Assembly (NCBI GenBank): GCA_029933535.1
Contig: JAOZNZ010000018.1
Span: forward strand, 1-15,138
Source: a bacterium
Lineage (GTDB): Bacteria > Auribacterota > UBA3054 > B51-G9
Direction: 5' to 3'
DNA length: 15,138 bases
Below the pieces are notes generated by a model, which made no database searches, had not been told where the DNA came from, and was given only the letters and a program-made list of their open reading frames with translations. The position numbers and the translations under genes were made by a program. This document shows, in pieces, positions 1 to 6,056 of the stretch; the first letter of the stretch is position 1; each line of letters opens with the position of its first letter.

Positions 1-20
1 TTTCCTCTTTGACAATTGAT

Positions 21-49
21 TTGCAAAAAAGAGTTAAACATTATATAAT
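21..49 (+). promoter_or_regulatory. Putative sigma-70-like promoter for the DUF1638 gene
   Basis: TTGCAA at 21-26 matches the -35 consensus at 4 of 6 positions. It is followed after exactly 17 bases by a perfect TATAAT at 44-49. A better -35 match, TTGACA, lies at 9-14 but is 29 bases from the -10 and so badly spaced. Transcription would begin near 56 and leave a leader of about 135 bases carrying two hairpins. No experimental support; an AT-rich region produces such matches by chance. Confidence 0.35.
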
Positions 50-71
50 GTCAATGTTGAGATAATTAGAA

Positions 72-94
72 TATCAACTTTGACAATGTTGATA
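72..94. promoter_or_regulatory. Dyad in the DUF1638 leader
   Basis: Perfect inverted repeat with 7-base arms, TATCAAC at 72-78 and GTTGATA at 88-94, around a 9-base spacer. It lies just downstream of the putative promoter and could be an operator or a leader hairpin. Function not determinable from the sequence. Confidence 0.3.
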
Positions 95-111
95 AATATT
101 TGACATTCCTG

Positions 112-135
112 TCCCGATAGTATAGCGTATCGGGA
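112..135. repeat. TCCCGATA/TATCGGGA stem-loop
   Basis: Perfect 8-base arms, TCCCGATA at 112-119 and TATCGGGA at 128-135, with an 8-base loop. The 'CCCGATA...TATCGGG' palindrome is of a kind I associate, from memory, with dispersed intergenic elements in Bacteroidota/Ignavibacteria genomes. It sits about 55 bases before the DUF1638 start and would be transcribed as part of the leader. Confidence 0.5.
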
Positions 136-190
136 AATAGCATGATTTTTAAAAATTTCACCAATTTTGATTTGAAAAATAAAAATTATT

Positions 191-940
191 ATGATAATAA
201 AATTAATAGCTTGTGAAGTGTTCACAAGAGAAGCTTGCCTCTGTGTGGCAAATTCTCCGCATACAATAGATGTCGAATTTACTCCAAAAGGAGCTCATAA
301 CGATCCCGATTATTTTCGCGGATTTATTCAGAAAATAATCGATGCGGCAGGGGAGTCGGAAAAAAAATATGACGCTATCGCTTTATGCCTCGGCTTGTGT
401 GGAAATTCTACCGCGGGACTGAAATCACCCGGCATTCCTCTCGTGATTCCAAGAGCTCACGATTGTTGTACATTATTTCTTGGTTCAAAAGAGAAGTTTA
501 AAAAATATTTCGGTGATCGCCCAAGTTCGTCTTTTAATTCCGCGGGCTATCTTGAACACGGCGGGGATTATATTCACGAAGCGGAAACTATCATTAAAAA
601 AACGGGGTTGGATGAAGAATACGCCGATTTTGTTAAACAATACGGTGAAGATAACGCGAAATTTATCTGGGATACTTTGCATACTCAACAGGACGCGGCG
701 GAAAAAGACCACAAATTGTTTTTTATAGAAGTTCCGGAATTTGAGCACCTTGGTTATGCAGAAGAATGTAAAAAAACAGCGTTGACTGAGAATAAAGAAT
801 TTGTTAAACTCGAAGGAAATATTCGCCTTATAAAAAAACTCGTCTATGGAGATTGGAATGATGATGAATTTTTAATAGTAGGCCGGGGTGAAGAAATTTC
901 CGGTGTTTATGATCTCGATGAGATAATAACCACGAAATAA
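191..940 (+). CDS. DUF1638 domain-containing protein
   Basis: A 249-residue soluble protein of the DUF1638 family, whose biochemical function is not established. The family pattern is clear: an N-terminal KLIACEV segment (3-9), a GLCGN motif (68-72) and PRAHDC (87-92). Seven cysteines lie in the first 93 residues (8, 16, 18, 66, 70, 92, 93) with His90 beside them, which suggests a metal- or thiol-dependent site. Homologues are often found, by general knowledge, near corrinoid methyltransferase genes in anaerobes, but none is visible here. The ATG at 191 gives the usual family N-terminus; there is no Shine-Dalgarno sequence, only an A/T-rich leader. It is followed by a palindromic repeat and appears monocistronic. 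Family assignment is confident, function is not. Confidence 0.85.
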   Translation: MIIKLIACEVFTREACLCVANSPHTIDVEFTPKGAHNDPDYFRGFIQKIIDAAGESEKKYDAIALCLGLCGNSTAGLKSPGIPLVIPRAHDCCTLFLGSKEKFKKYFGDRPSSSFNSAGYLEHGGDYIHEAETIIKKTGLDEEYADFVKQYGEDNAKFIWDTLHTQQDAAEKDHKLFFIEVPEFEHLGYAEECKKTALTENKEFVKLEGNIRLIKKLVYGDWNDDEFLIVGRGEEISGVYDLDEIITTK

Positions 941-960
941 ATTGACCTAATTTCTAATAG

Positions 961-996
961 AAATCCCCCTAACCCCCTTTAGGAAAGGGGGAATAA
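961..996. repeat. C/G-rich palindromic element, copy 1
   Basis: CCCCCTTT at 973-980 and AAAGGGGG at 984-991 form a perfect 8-base stem with a 3-base loop, preceded by an extra CCCCC run at 965-969. The same element recurs at 1961-1996 and, in the opposite orientation, at 4961-4995 and 6949-7003. It lies just after the DUF1638 stop and may act as a bidirectional terminator, but there is no clear U-tract. Confidence 0.75.
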
Positions 997-1069
997 ATAA
1001 TAACCAATGAATAAGAAAAAGAAAAAACCAATTGTTTGGTGTTTATTTATTGTAAATTGGGATTTCCTT

Positions 1070-1101
1070 AGAGCAATTAGAAATTAGAGCAATTAGAAAT
1101 T
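1070..1101. repeat. Tandem duplication of a 16-base unit
   Basis: Two perfect adjacent copies of AGAGCAATTAGAAATT, at 1070-1085 and 1086-1101, about 30 bases upstream of aroD. Probably a slippage product in the non-coding leader; no regulatory role can be inferred. Confidence 0.85.
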
Positions 1102-1131
1102 GGAAACTGATTTACCAAAAAATATAAAAAT

Positions 1132-1836
1132 ATGCTTAATATAAATAAATCCCCCTTCATTGTTGGAGTCATCAATCCCAAAATAATTGATGATGAATTG
1201 AATTATATCCAAAAAAATCAACCCGATGTTGTTGAGTATCGAGCTGATTTGAATGATGTCATTAATGTTGACATCATTAAATCTCATCTAAAAAAAATAT
1301 CGGCTGAATTGCCTTTGCCGTTGCTTTTTACATTACGCGACAAATGTGAAGGTGGAAATTTTTACGGAACAGATGAACAGAGAAATAAAATTTATTCTGA
1401 AATTCTTGATCTTGTAGATGCAATTGATATTGAATCTTCCCTTGCAGAAGCTTCAAATAATGTCATCAAAACCGCACACTCAAAAAATATTAAAGTGGTT
1501 TTGTCTTATCATAATTTCGAAAAGACACCGGAATGTTCTTCGCTTTATAAAATTATAGATAAATGTTTTGACAGAGGAGCTGATATAGCTAAAATAGCAA
1601 CAATGTGCAAAACTGAAAAAGAAGCCGAACAACTAATCTCTCTTACGGTAAAATATAATAATATTGCGACAGTAGGTATGGGAAAATACGGACGCTTAAC
1701 AAGAATATCCGCTCCTGCTTCCGGCTCAATATTAACTTATGCTTTTACTGACAGTAAGGAGAGTCCTGTTCCCGGCCAATTTACAATTGAAGAGTTAAAA
1801 TCGGAATGGAAATCCGCGGGGATTAAAGTAAATTAA
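1132..1836 (+). CDS. aroD: Type I 3-dehydroquinate dehydratase
   Basis: Converts 3-dehydroquinate to 3-dehydroshikimate, the third step of the shikimate pathway, by the Schiff-base mechanism. At 234 residues it is the normal length for a class I enzyme. The catalytic residues are visible: the Schiff-base lysine Lys154 in DIAKIA, the general base His127 in SYHNFEKTP, and substrate contacts in VEYRAD (Glu35, Arg37), TLRDKCEGG (Arg69, Glu73) and the C-terminal PGQFT (Gln216). GKYGRLTRI (184-192) supplies the conserved arginine near the carboxylate. The gene stands alone, with no other aro gene adjacent and repeats on both sides. The ATG at 1132 has only an A-rich leader. A perfect hairpin overlaps its stop codon. 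Confidence 0.93.
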   Translation: MLNINKSPFIVGVINPKIIDDELNYIQKNQPDVVEYRADLNDVINVDIIKSHLKKISAELPLPLLFTLRDKCEGGNFYGTDEQRNKIYSEILDLVDAIDIESSLAEASNNVIKTAHSKNIKVVLSYHNFEKTPECSSLYKIIDKCFDRGADIAKIATMCKTEKEAEQLISLTVKYNNIATVGMGKYGRLTRISAPASGSILTYAFTDSKESPVPGQFTIEELKSEWKSAGIKVN

Positions 1837-1850
1837 GCTTCCAGCTTAAT
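1832..1850 (+). terminator. Hairpin overlapping the aroD stop codon
   Basis: ATTAAGCT at 1832-1839 and AGCTTAAT at 1843-1850 form a perfect 8-base stem with a 3-base loop that includes the TAA stop. There is no T-tract after it, so intrinsic termination is doubtful; it may instead protect the 3' end of the transcript. Confidence 0.3.
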
Positions 1851-1890
1851 GTTAATTAGAGGATACTTGAAAGGGATTTGACAAGAAAAA

Positions 1891-1914
1891 CTCCCCTCCT
1901 TGGTAAGGAGGGGA
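1891..1914. repeat. C/G-rich palindromic element, CCCCTCCTT variant
   Basis: CCCCTCCTT at 1893-1901 and AAGGAGGGG at 1905-1913 form a perfect 9-base stem with a GGT loop. The same variant occurs at 4933-4953. With the copy at 1961-1996 it fills much of the 266-base gap between aroD and the HEAT lipoprotein. Confidence 0.75.
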
Positions 1915-1960
1915 ATTCGGGAATGCAAATTTTATTTATGTTCACGCTAATTGAAAGATA

Positions 1961-1996
1961 AAATCCCCCTCACCCCCTTTATGAAAGGGGGAATTG
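1961..1996. repeat. C/G-rich palindromic element, copy 2
   Basis: CCCCCTTT at 1973-1980 and AAAGGGGG at 1984-1991 with loop ATG. The flanking AAATCCCCCTCA arm at 1961-1972 matches the copy at 961-972 except for one base. Same family and orientation as copy 1. Confidence 0.75.
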
Positions 1997-2033
1997 CTTT
2001 AGTTAACGTTTAGGATTCAGATATGCCAAACCC

Positions 2034-2071
2034 TTTTTGAGTAACCCATAATTATGTGGGACACTCGAAAA
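2034..2071 (+). promoter_or_regulatory. Imperfect stem-loop upstream of the HEAT lipoprotein gene
   Basis: GAGT at 2039-2042 pairs with ACTC at 2063-2066 and CCCATA at 2045-2050 pairs with TGTGGG at 2055-2060 (one G-U pair), closed outside by T- and A-runs. It ends about 31 bases before the ATG at 2103, so it would lie in the leader of that transcript. Possible regulatory hairpin; no known riboswitch or leader class recognised. Confidence 0.3.
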
Positions 2072-2102
2072 GAACAAATAATAAAAATTAACATAACAAA
2101 AA

Positions 2103-2657
2103 ATGAAAAAAATACTACTTGTACTACTTTTACTTTTATTCGGTTGTTCCGGAACTACAAAACAAACTCTGAAAAAAGATTCTTCACCGGAAAAAAAAGC
2201 TTCAATTTCAAATGAACAAAAATTAATAAATCTAATCTCTGATGAAGATGATGAAGTCGCTATGAAGGCAATTAGTGTCCTCGGAAGACAGGATGACGCG
2301 TCAAAAGCTGTCGTTCAAAAATATGATGATATGTTTCGTAATTGTAAAAATAATAGAAGAATCGAAGATCTGTTAGACGCAATTTATTTGTACAATAATC
2401 AGATAGACTTTTTGCCGGGACTTGAAATTTGTTTGAACAGCACTAATGAAGATGTACGTGAAGAAGCAATAGATATTATAGGTGGAATAGAGGAAAAAGA
2501 AGCGATTGACGCCTTGATAAAAGCGTTATCAAACAAATATTCCGTTGTTATTGAAGAAGCTCAATATTCTCTTGAACTTTTGACTGATAAAGAGTTCAAA
2601 AATCAGTTGCAATGGAAAACTTGGTGGAAAATGAACCGCAAGAATTTTCAGTTTTAA
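2103..2657 (+). CDS. HEAT-repeat lipoprotein
   Basis: A 184-residue predicted lipoprotein of unknown function. The signal peptide is MKK followed by a leucine-rich core and lipobox LFGC, placing the lipidated cysteine at residue 15. A charged linker (20-38) follows. Two to three HEAT-like helical repeats are recognisable: SDEDDEVAMKAISVLGR (46-62) and STNEDVREEAIDIIGG then KEAIDALIKALSN (113-144), plus a third helix pair to about 162. HEAT repeats normally bind other proteins. The C-terminus carries Trp171, Trp174, Trp175 and Asn178; a W..WW..N tail is one I have seen after HEAT repeats in other bacterial envelope proteins. The start has no Shine-Dalgarno sequence. No gene partner is evident: the next gene is convergent. 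Confidence 0.75.
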   Translation: MKKILLVLLLLLFGCSGTTKQTLKKDSSPEKKASISNEQKLINLISDEDDEVAMKAISVLGRQDDASKAVVQKYDDMFRNCKNNRRIEDLLDAIYLYNNQIDFLPGLEICLNSTNEDVREEAIDIIGGIEEKEAIDALIKALSNKYSVVIEEAQYSLELLTDKEFKNQLQWKTWWKMNRKNFQF

Positions 2658-2678
2658 AGCATTTTGCTTTTTAAAACA
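2656..2678 (+). terminator. Weak AT-rich hairpin after the HEAT lipoprotein
   Basis: AAAGC at 2656-2660 and GCTTT at 2666-2670 form a short stem that overlaps the stop codon and runs into TTTTAAAA. With only two G-C pairs it would be a weak intrinsic terminator. It lies between two convergent transcription units. Confidence 0.25.
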
Positions 2679-2749
2679 ATTAATTTTATAAGGCAGAATG
2701 ATTTATGGCAGAATAATTAAATATTATATTAATAAATAAAATTTGTACT

Positions 2750-2817
2750 CATTCGTGTCTATTGGTGTTCATTCGTGGTAAAAAAAATTGTGTTTTCTTT
2801 CGTGCTTTTCGTGGTTA
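2750..2817. repeat. Dispersed 'ATTCGTG' repeat, about 10-base period
   Basis: Three related decamers, TTCGTGTCTA (2752-2761), TTGGTGTTCA (2762-2771) and TTCGTGGTAA (2772-2781), are followed by two more TTCGTG-containing units at about 2799-2815. The last unit runs into the TAA stop of the minus-strand gene that ends at 2815. From memory, sequences of this kind are dispersed intergenic repeats in many FCB and related genomes. Function unknown. Confidence 0.6.
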
Positions 2818-3810
2818 ATACCCAAAATATCTAATCGTTCCCATTATCCATTCTTCTTTCAAAAATGTCACACGGCCGATTAAAAGAGAAACACGAGCCA
2901 TGATCGTAAAAGCAAATGACGCTCCGAAACCTATCATCAAATAAGCTATGCCGATTTTAGTTAATCCACGGGAGAAAGGATCGGTTTTTTTCAACGAGAA
3001 AAAGAAATAATATAAGACGCTTAAAATCCCTACAATTAAAGAAATATTTCCAAAAGTCTTTGCCCAGTCGATTGAACCGGAAACAGAGTGGACAACCGGA
3101 ATTATTGAAGCCTGAATTTGTCCGAGAATTTGTGTTTGAAAATTCAGAGGCATTGCCATTCCAACACCAATACCAAGTAAATAAGCCATAGGGTATCTTG
3201 AAACCCATGCGTGTTTAGGAGAAAAGCGCGATAGGAAAAGCAAACCGAGCAGCAATGAAAAAATAATATAAGCGACCCAGAGATTTCTGGAAAGCGAAAC
3301 AGTTTTGTAACTTTTTATATATTTTTCAGTTGATTTTTCTAACGCAAAAATATTTTTCATATTTAAAGTAGAATTATTTAACGCATTTTGTACTGCCGTA
3401 GCAACTTGCTTTTGATCTGCAAGGTTAAGAGACGAACGCCCAAGTGTTTCATTCATCAGAATAAAGAAACCATTTTCGTTGAACGGTATTTGTTCTACTG
3501 CGGCAAGTTGGAGATCATTGGTTGGTTTGTGTGAACTGACAAAAGAATTAATTTCAGCGACTATAGTATTAGTAACAGCTGATTTATCAACTTTTAGATT
3601 GTGCACATATTTAATTAGCGGCTTTTCAATTTTAGGTTTAATACCGTTTTGATAAGTCAGAACTATAAAGTATCCAACGCTGACACCGACAAAAATTGCT
3701 TCGGTAAGTTTAAACATAAAATTATCTTTTATGAGGAATGAGAAAACGCAAAAAGTAAGCAATGCGGCTACCCAAATGCCGGTAAGATCTATAAAAGTAT
3801 CAGGTGTCAT
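2815..3810 (-). CDS. Six-TM membrane protein, last gene of the MutL/DUF6754 cluster
   Basis: A 331-residue integral membrane protein that I cannot name. Hydrophobic segments lie at about 8-27, 36-54, 178-195, 204-222, 253-272 and 285-310. A soluble stretch of about 120 residues separates TM2 from TM3. Conserved-looking blocks are FKLTEAIFVGVSVGYF (33-48), SRYPMAYLLGIGVGMAMP (204-221) and ARVSLLIGRVTFL (305-317). Arginines in the last block sit at the end of a membrane segment. Only one base separates its ATG from the TAA of the upstream 334-aa gene (TAATATG), so the two are very probably translationally coupled and made in fixed ratio. The downstream end abuts a dispersed repeat. Being in the cluster is the only clue to function. 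Confidence 0.8.
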   Translation of the reverse strand: MTPDTFIDLTGIWVAALLTFCVFSFLIKDNFMFKLTEAIFVGVSVGYFIVLTYQNGIKPKIEKPLIKYVHNLKVDKSAVTNTIVAEINSFVSSHKPTNDLQLAAVEQIPFNENGFFILMNETLGRSSLNLADQKQVATAVQNALNNSTLNMKNIFALEKSTEKYIKSYKTVSLSRNLWVAYIIFSLLLGLLFLSRFSPKHAWVSRYPMAYLLGIGVGMAMPLNFQTQILGQIQASIIPVVHSVSGSIDWAKTFGNISLIVGILSVLYYFFFSLKKTDPFSRGLTKIGIAYLMIGFGASFAFTIMARVSLLIGRVTFLKEEWIMGTIRYFGY

Positions 3811-3811
3811 A

Positions 3812-4816
3812 TTATTTCCTTCTTTTTCTGAATTTACTTACAAAAAATTCAATGTTTCCAATTAATATTAGCGCAATAGCAAGTGTATGCGCGTAAAGTT
3901 GTGAACGCATGCCTTTAATTCCACTGCCGAGAGATTTTAATTCCGTTTCGTATTCTGCAGCACCACGCAATCCGGCAAGCAAGCCGGTAATTTGTTTTGA
4001 TTGAATGTAAGGGTAATAATCCGCTGCTGCGACAGCTGTCATTCCAAGCCCGACACTTCTTCCAAATTTAGTTTTGGCTACGTTTATCCATATTTCAGGC
4101 ATCCCGACATATCCGGAAAGAAGAATAACATCTTCAATATCTCCGTAATTATTAATTCCTTTCATAATAGGTAAAGTGTTAAGGTCATTTCCCGCATAAT
4201 CGCTTTCGTATGCTGAGAGAATACTTTCGCCCATTTGCATGTAAACCATAAACGGGTTTGGCCGGAAGCCGAGAAAGACGTAATCTTTTCCGGCTTTTTG
4301 TGGTTGGAAATTATCAGATGACTCGTGCGCGGTTTCTTCAATAATATTTTGAGCAAGCTGTGCTGAAATAACATTGTAGCCGACATTACCAAGTACTTTC
4401 ACGCCATTTTTAAAAGCATGGCGAAGAAGTGATATTGCCATCGGTTTAAGTTCGGGCGCTGTGCTGGGATCAAAATCAAAGCAGATTAAAATAACCCCGT
4501 TCGTGTTAAGCTTTAATCTCACTAAGTGTTCACTAAGTTCGCGGATTTTTTTATCATCTTTTTTTTCTTTTGCCTCTTTCAGCTTTTCTTCAACTTCGAT
4601 TATACTTTTCCGGCGCTTTTCCGGAATGGACTCAACTGAATTGTAAAGTCCTTTTGTTGCAGAAGAAACGTTTAAAGTCATCGGCTTGTCCGAAAACATT
4701 CCGGCGAGAACAGCCAAAAAAGCTGCGCTGTATATCACCGCGCGATAATTTCTTTCCCACCATGATTTTTTTGGAGGAATAAAAGTCGAACTCTCTTTAT
4801 TGTTTTTATCGTTCAT
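3812..4816 (-). CDS. Membrane-anchored protein with large extracytoplasmic domain
   Basis: A 334-residue protein with no family name that I recognise. The N-terminus is basic (KKSWWERNYR, 16-25), then TM1 at about 26-43, a charged coiled-coil stretch at about 64-102, a globular domain to about 300, TM2 at 308-327 and a basic tail (SKFRKRRK). By the positive-inside rule both ends are cytoplasmic, so the 260-residue domain faces the periplasm. Distinctive blocks are GVILICFDFDPST (107-119), APELKPMAISLLRHAF (120-135), KDYVFLGFRPNPF (177-189) and TGLLAGLRGAAEYE (277-290). The glycine- and acid-rich blocks look like a conserved fold, not low-complexity sequence. It is coupled to the following six-TM gene. 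Function unknown. Confidence 0.8.
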   Translation of the reverse strand: MNDKNNKESSTFIPPKKSWWERNYRAVIYSAAFLAVLAGMFSDKPMTLNVSSATKGLYNSVESIPEKRRKSIIEVEEKLKEAKEKKDDKKIRELSEHLVRLKLNTNGVILICFDFDPSTAPELKPMAISLLRHAFKNGVKVLGNVGYNVISAQLAQNIIEETAHESSDNFQPQKAGKDYVFLGFRPNPFMVYMQMGESILSAYESDYAGNDLNTLPIMKGINNYGDIEDVILLSGYVGMPEIWINVAKTKFGRSVGLGMTAVAAADYYPYIQSKQITGLLAGLRGAAEYETELKSLGSGIKGMRSQLYAHTLAIALILIGNIEFFVSKFRKRRK

Positions 4817-4820
4817 ATTT

Positions 4821-4856
4821 AAGTCTAAAAGTCTAAAGTTTAAAGTTTAAAGTCTA
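4821..4856. repeat. Heptamer tandem array AAGTYTA, five units
   Basis: AAGTCTA at 4821-4827, one extra A, then AAGTCTA, AAGTTTA, AAGTTTA and AAGTCTA at 4829-4856. It begins a few bases upstream of the start codon of the 334-aa gene and so lies in its leader. Confidence 0.8.
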
Positions 4857-4864
4857 AAGGTCAT

Positions 4865-4907
4865 AACACACCCCGTCGCTTTGCGCCACCCCTCTGTAGA
4901 GGGGAAT
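4865..4907. repeat. C/G-rich palindromic element with 'ACACCCCGNC' arm
   Basis: CCCCTCT at 4889-4895 pairs with AGAGGGG at 4898-4904, preceded by an arm reading AACACACCCCGTC from 4865. On the opposite strand it resembles the element at 8389-8430, which carries GAGGGGTG...GGGGTGTGTT in the same order. Same intergenic family as the other C/G-rich palindromes. Confidence 0.65.
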
Positions 4908-4910
4908 TAA

Positions 4911-4955
4911 GAACCACCCCGTCTTTCGGGCACCCCTCCTTATTAAGGAGGGGAG
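4911..4955. repeat. C/G-rich palindromic element, CCCCTCCTT variant with arm
   Basis: CCCCTCCTT at 4933-4941 pairs with AAGGAGGGG at 4945-4953, a perfect 9-base stem. The preceding arm, ACCACCCCGTC from 4913, repeats the arm of the neighbouring element at 4865. The stem is the same as at 1893-1913. Confidence 0.7.
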
Positions 4956-4960
4956 TATAA

Positions 4961-4995
4961 GTCCCCCTTTTCTAAAGGGGGGGAGGGGGATTTTA
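4961..4995. repeat. C/G-rich palindromic element, inverted orientation
   Basis: CCCCCTTT at 4963-4970 pairs with AAAGGGGG at 4974-4981, then a GGAGGGGGATTTT tail. It is the reverse orientation of the copies at 961-996 and 1961-1996. Confidence 0.7.
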
Positions 4996-5002
4996 ATGAT
5001 TA

Positions 5003-5030
5003 CCGAATACCGAATACTGAATACTGAATA
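5003..5030. repeat. Heptamer tandem array CYGAATA, four units
   Basis: CCGAATA twice (5003-5016) and CTGAATA twice (5017-5030), followed by a partial unit. Same 7-base period as the arrays at 4821, 5941, 8351, 13457 and 15089. Confidence 0.8.
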
Positions 5031-5119
5031 CTTCTGAATCATAATTGAAATTTTGAATTTGATTTTTGTAATTTATTTGTAATTTATTATTTGATTTTTG
5101 TTGCTTTTTTCATTATAAC

Positions 5120-5938
5120 TTAACCTTGCCCTCCCATATAAGGTCGTTCAATACCAAAAATAATTTTTATACTTGTTGCTAATCCGCCAAGAGCGATACC
5201 GATAATAATTCCTCGTTTAGCTGCTGTATTTGGAAAGTCAAGAATAATACTTTTTAAATATTCAAAAGTAGAGATATCTTTTATTGTGCCACAGGCAATA
5301 AATTTACCTAAAATGGGAATTTGTTCAATTGGGACTTGCCCTAATAAAACAATAATTGCCGCAACGAGAAGTAAACCGGCTTCCCAGGATTTAATACGTA
5401 CAGCTCTATAAGCTGCTGACATTATGTAAAACGCGAGTAGCGAGAAAGTAGTTGCCGAAAGCGGCATGAAAATGTAATTATAAAACCAGTCAAACATTGG
5501 AACTGATTTTTTATTAACGGGAATGTTTTTACCTGCAAGAAGAGTGTTAGTAAAAGTCGATTCAGTTTGAAAACCAAATAATGTGTGAGTAGTCGTAACA
5601 AATAAATTCGTTTCGCCTGTAATGTTGGTTTTTGCAACAGTCGGACTTTTAATTTTAATATCGTTGGCAGGGATCAGACCAATTGTTGCCACCACAACCA
5701 CACAGGTCAGAGTAATCAAACTAAAACCCCAACCCGGCATCTTTCTTTTTATTTTATTTCCGTGCATATGAACCAAACTTGCAATGCCGATTGCAAGAGC
5801 GAAGACGCCGACAATTTGTGTGGAATTGCCTACCCATTCAAGCATATCTTTTTCGACAGGATCCCAGGGCGAGAAGAACTGGAGCAGCAAAACAATTCCG
5901 CAAATAAAGCAAATAAAAGGAGGTAATTTAGAGCGCAT
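5120..5938 (-). CDS. Six-TM membrane protein of the MutL/DUF6754 cluster
   Basis: A 272-residue integral membrane protein not assignable to a named family. Hydrophobic segments are at about 7-24, 38-58, 70-90, 155-177, 185-201 and 243-262. The loop between TM3 and TM4 (about 91-150) is rich in Thr and Asn and is probably extracytoplasmic. The most distinctive region is FDWFYNYIFMPLSATTFSLL (149-168) followed by SAAYRAVRIKSWEA (174-187), in which charged residues lie just after a membrane helix. The C-terminus reads GIERPYMGG after TM6. There is no signal peptide distinct from TM1. It lies in the same orientation between the DUF6754-type gene and the 334-aa gene, with repeat-filled gaps on both sides, so whether it shares one transcript with them is uncertain. 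Confidence 0.75.
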   Translation of the reverse strand: MRSKLPPFICFICGIVLLLQFFSPWDPVEKDMLEWVGNSTQIVGVFALAIGIASLVHMHGNKIKRKMPGWGFSLITLTCVVVVATIGLIPANDIKIKSPTVAKTNITGETNLFVTTTHTLFGFQTESTFTNTLLAGKNIPVNKKSVPMFDWFYNYIFMPLSATTFSLLAFYIMSAAYRAVRIKSWEAGLLLVAAIIVLLGQVPIEQIPILGKFIACGTIKDISTFEYLKSIILDFPNTAAKRGIIIGIALGGLATSIKIIFGIERPYMGGQG

Positions 5939-5940
5939 AA

Positions 5941-5968
5941 ATAGTTATTAGTTAATAGTTATCAGTTA
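5941..5968. repeat. Heptamer tandem array NNAGTTA, four units
   Basis: ATAGTTA, TTAGTTA, ATAGTTA and TCAGTTA follow one another at 5941-5968, immediately upstream of the start codon of the six-TM gene that starts at 5938. Same 7-base period as the other arrays. Confidence 0.7.
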
Positions 5969-6006
5969 ATTATTTAACGATTGATATGATTTTATGATTT
6001 GGTGAT

Positions 6007-6051
6007 TTTCAATCGTTTCAATCATTTCAATCATTTCAATCGTTTCAATCG
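6007..6051. repeat. Nonamer tandem array TTTCAATCR, five units
   Basis: Five consecutive 9-base units: TTTCAATCG, TTTCAATCA, TTTCAATCA, TTTCAATCG, TTTCAATCG. The array ends six bases before the stop codon of the DUF6754-type gene. It is the only 9-base array in the window. Confidence 0.9.
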
Positions 6052-6056
6052 TAAAA

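Larger units (their letters stand above)
4817..5119. other. Repeat-filled gap inside the cluster
   Basis: This 303-base stretch has no credible gene. It contains, in order, a five-unit heptamer array (4821-4856), three C/G-rich palindromes (4865-4907, 4911-4955, 4961-4995), a four-unit heptamer array (5003-5030) and AT-rich sequence. A minus-strand open frame of 62 codons across 4854-5042 is only the translation of these repeats. Confidence 0.7.

Noticed and set aside
34..225. Minus-strand 63-codon open frame
   Set aside because: AT-rich with no recognisable domain; it overlaps the DUF1638 promoter and start and contains both leader hairpins.
480..748. Open frames on both strands inside the DUF1638 gene
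   Set aside because: Shadows of a confidently assigned gene; no domain, low-complexity translation.
4963..4995. G-quadruplex in the G-rich arms
   Set aside because: Only two or three G-runs of four or more occur close together; a better explanation is the palindrome family.
4854..5042. Minus-strand 62-codon open frame in the cluster gap
   Set aside because: Its translation is the C/G-rich palindromes and the CYGAATA heptamers; no start context and no homology pattern.
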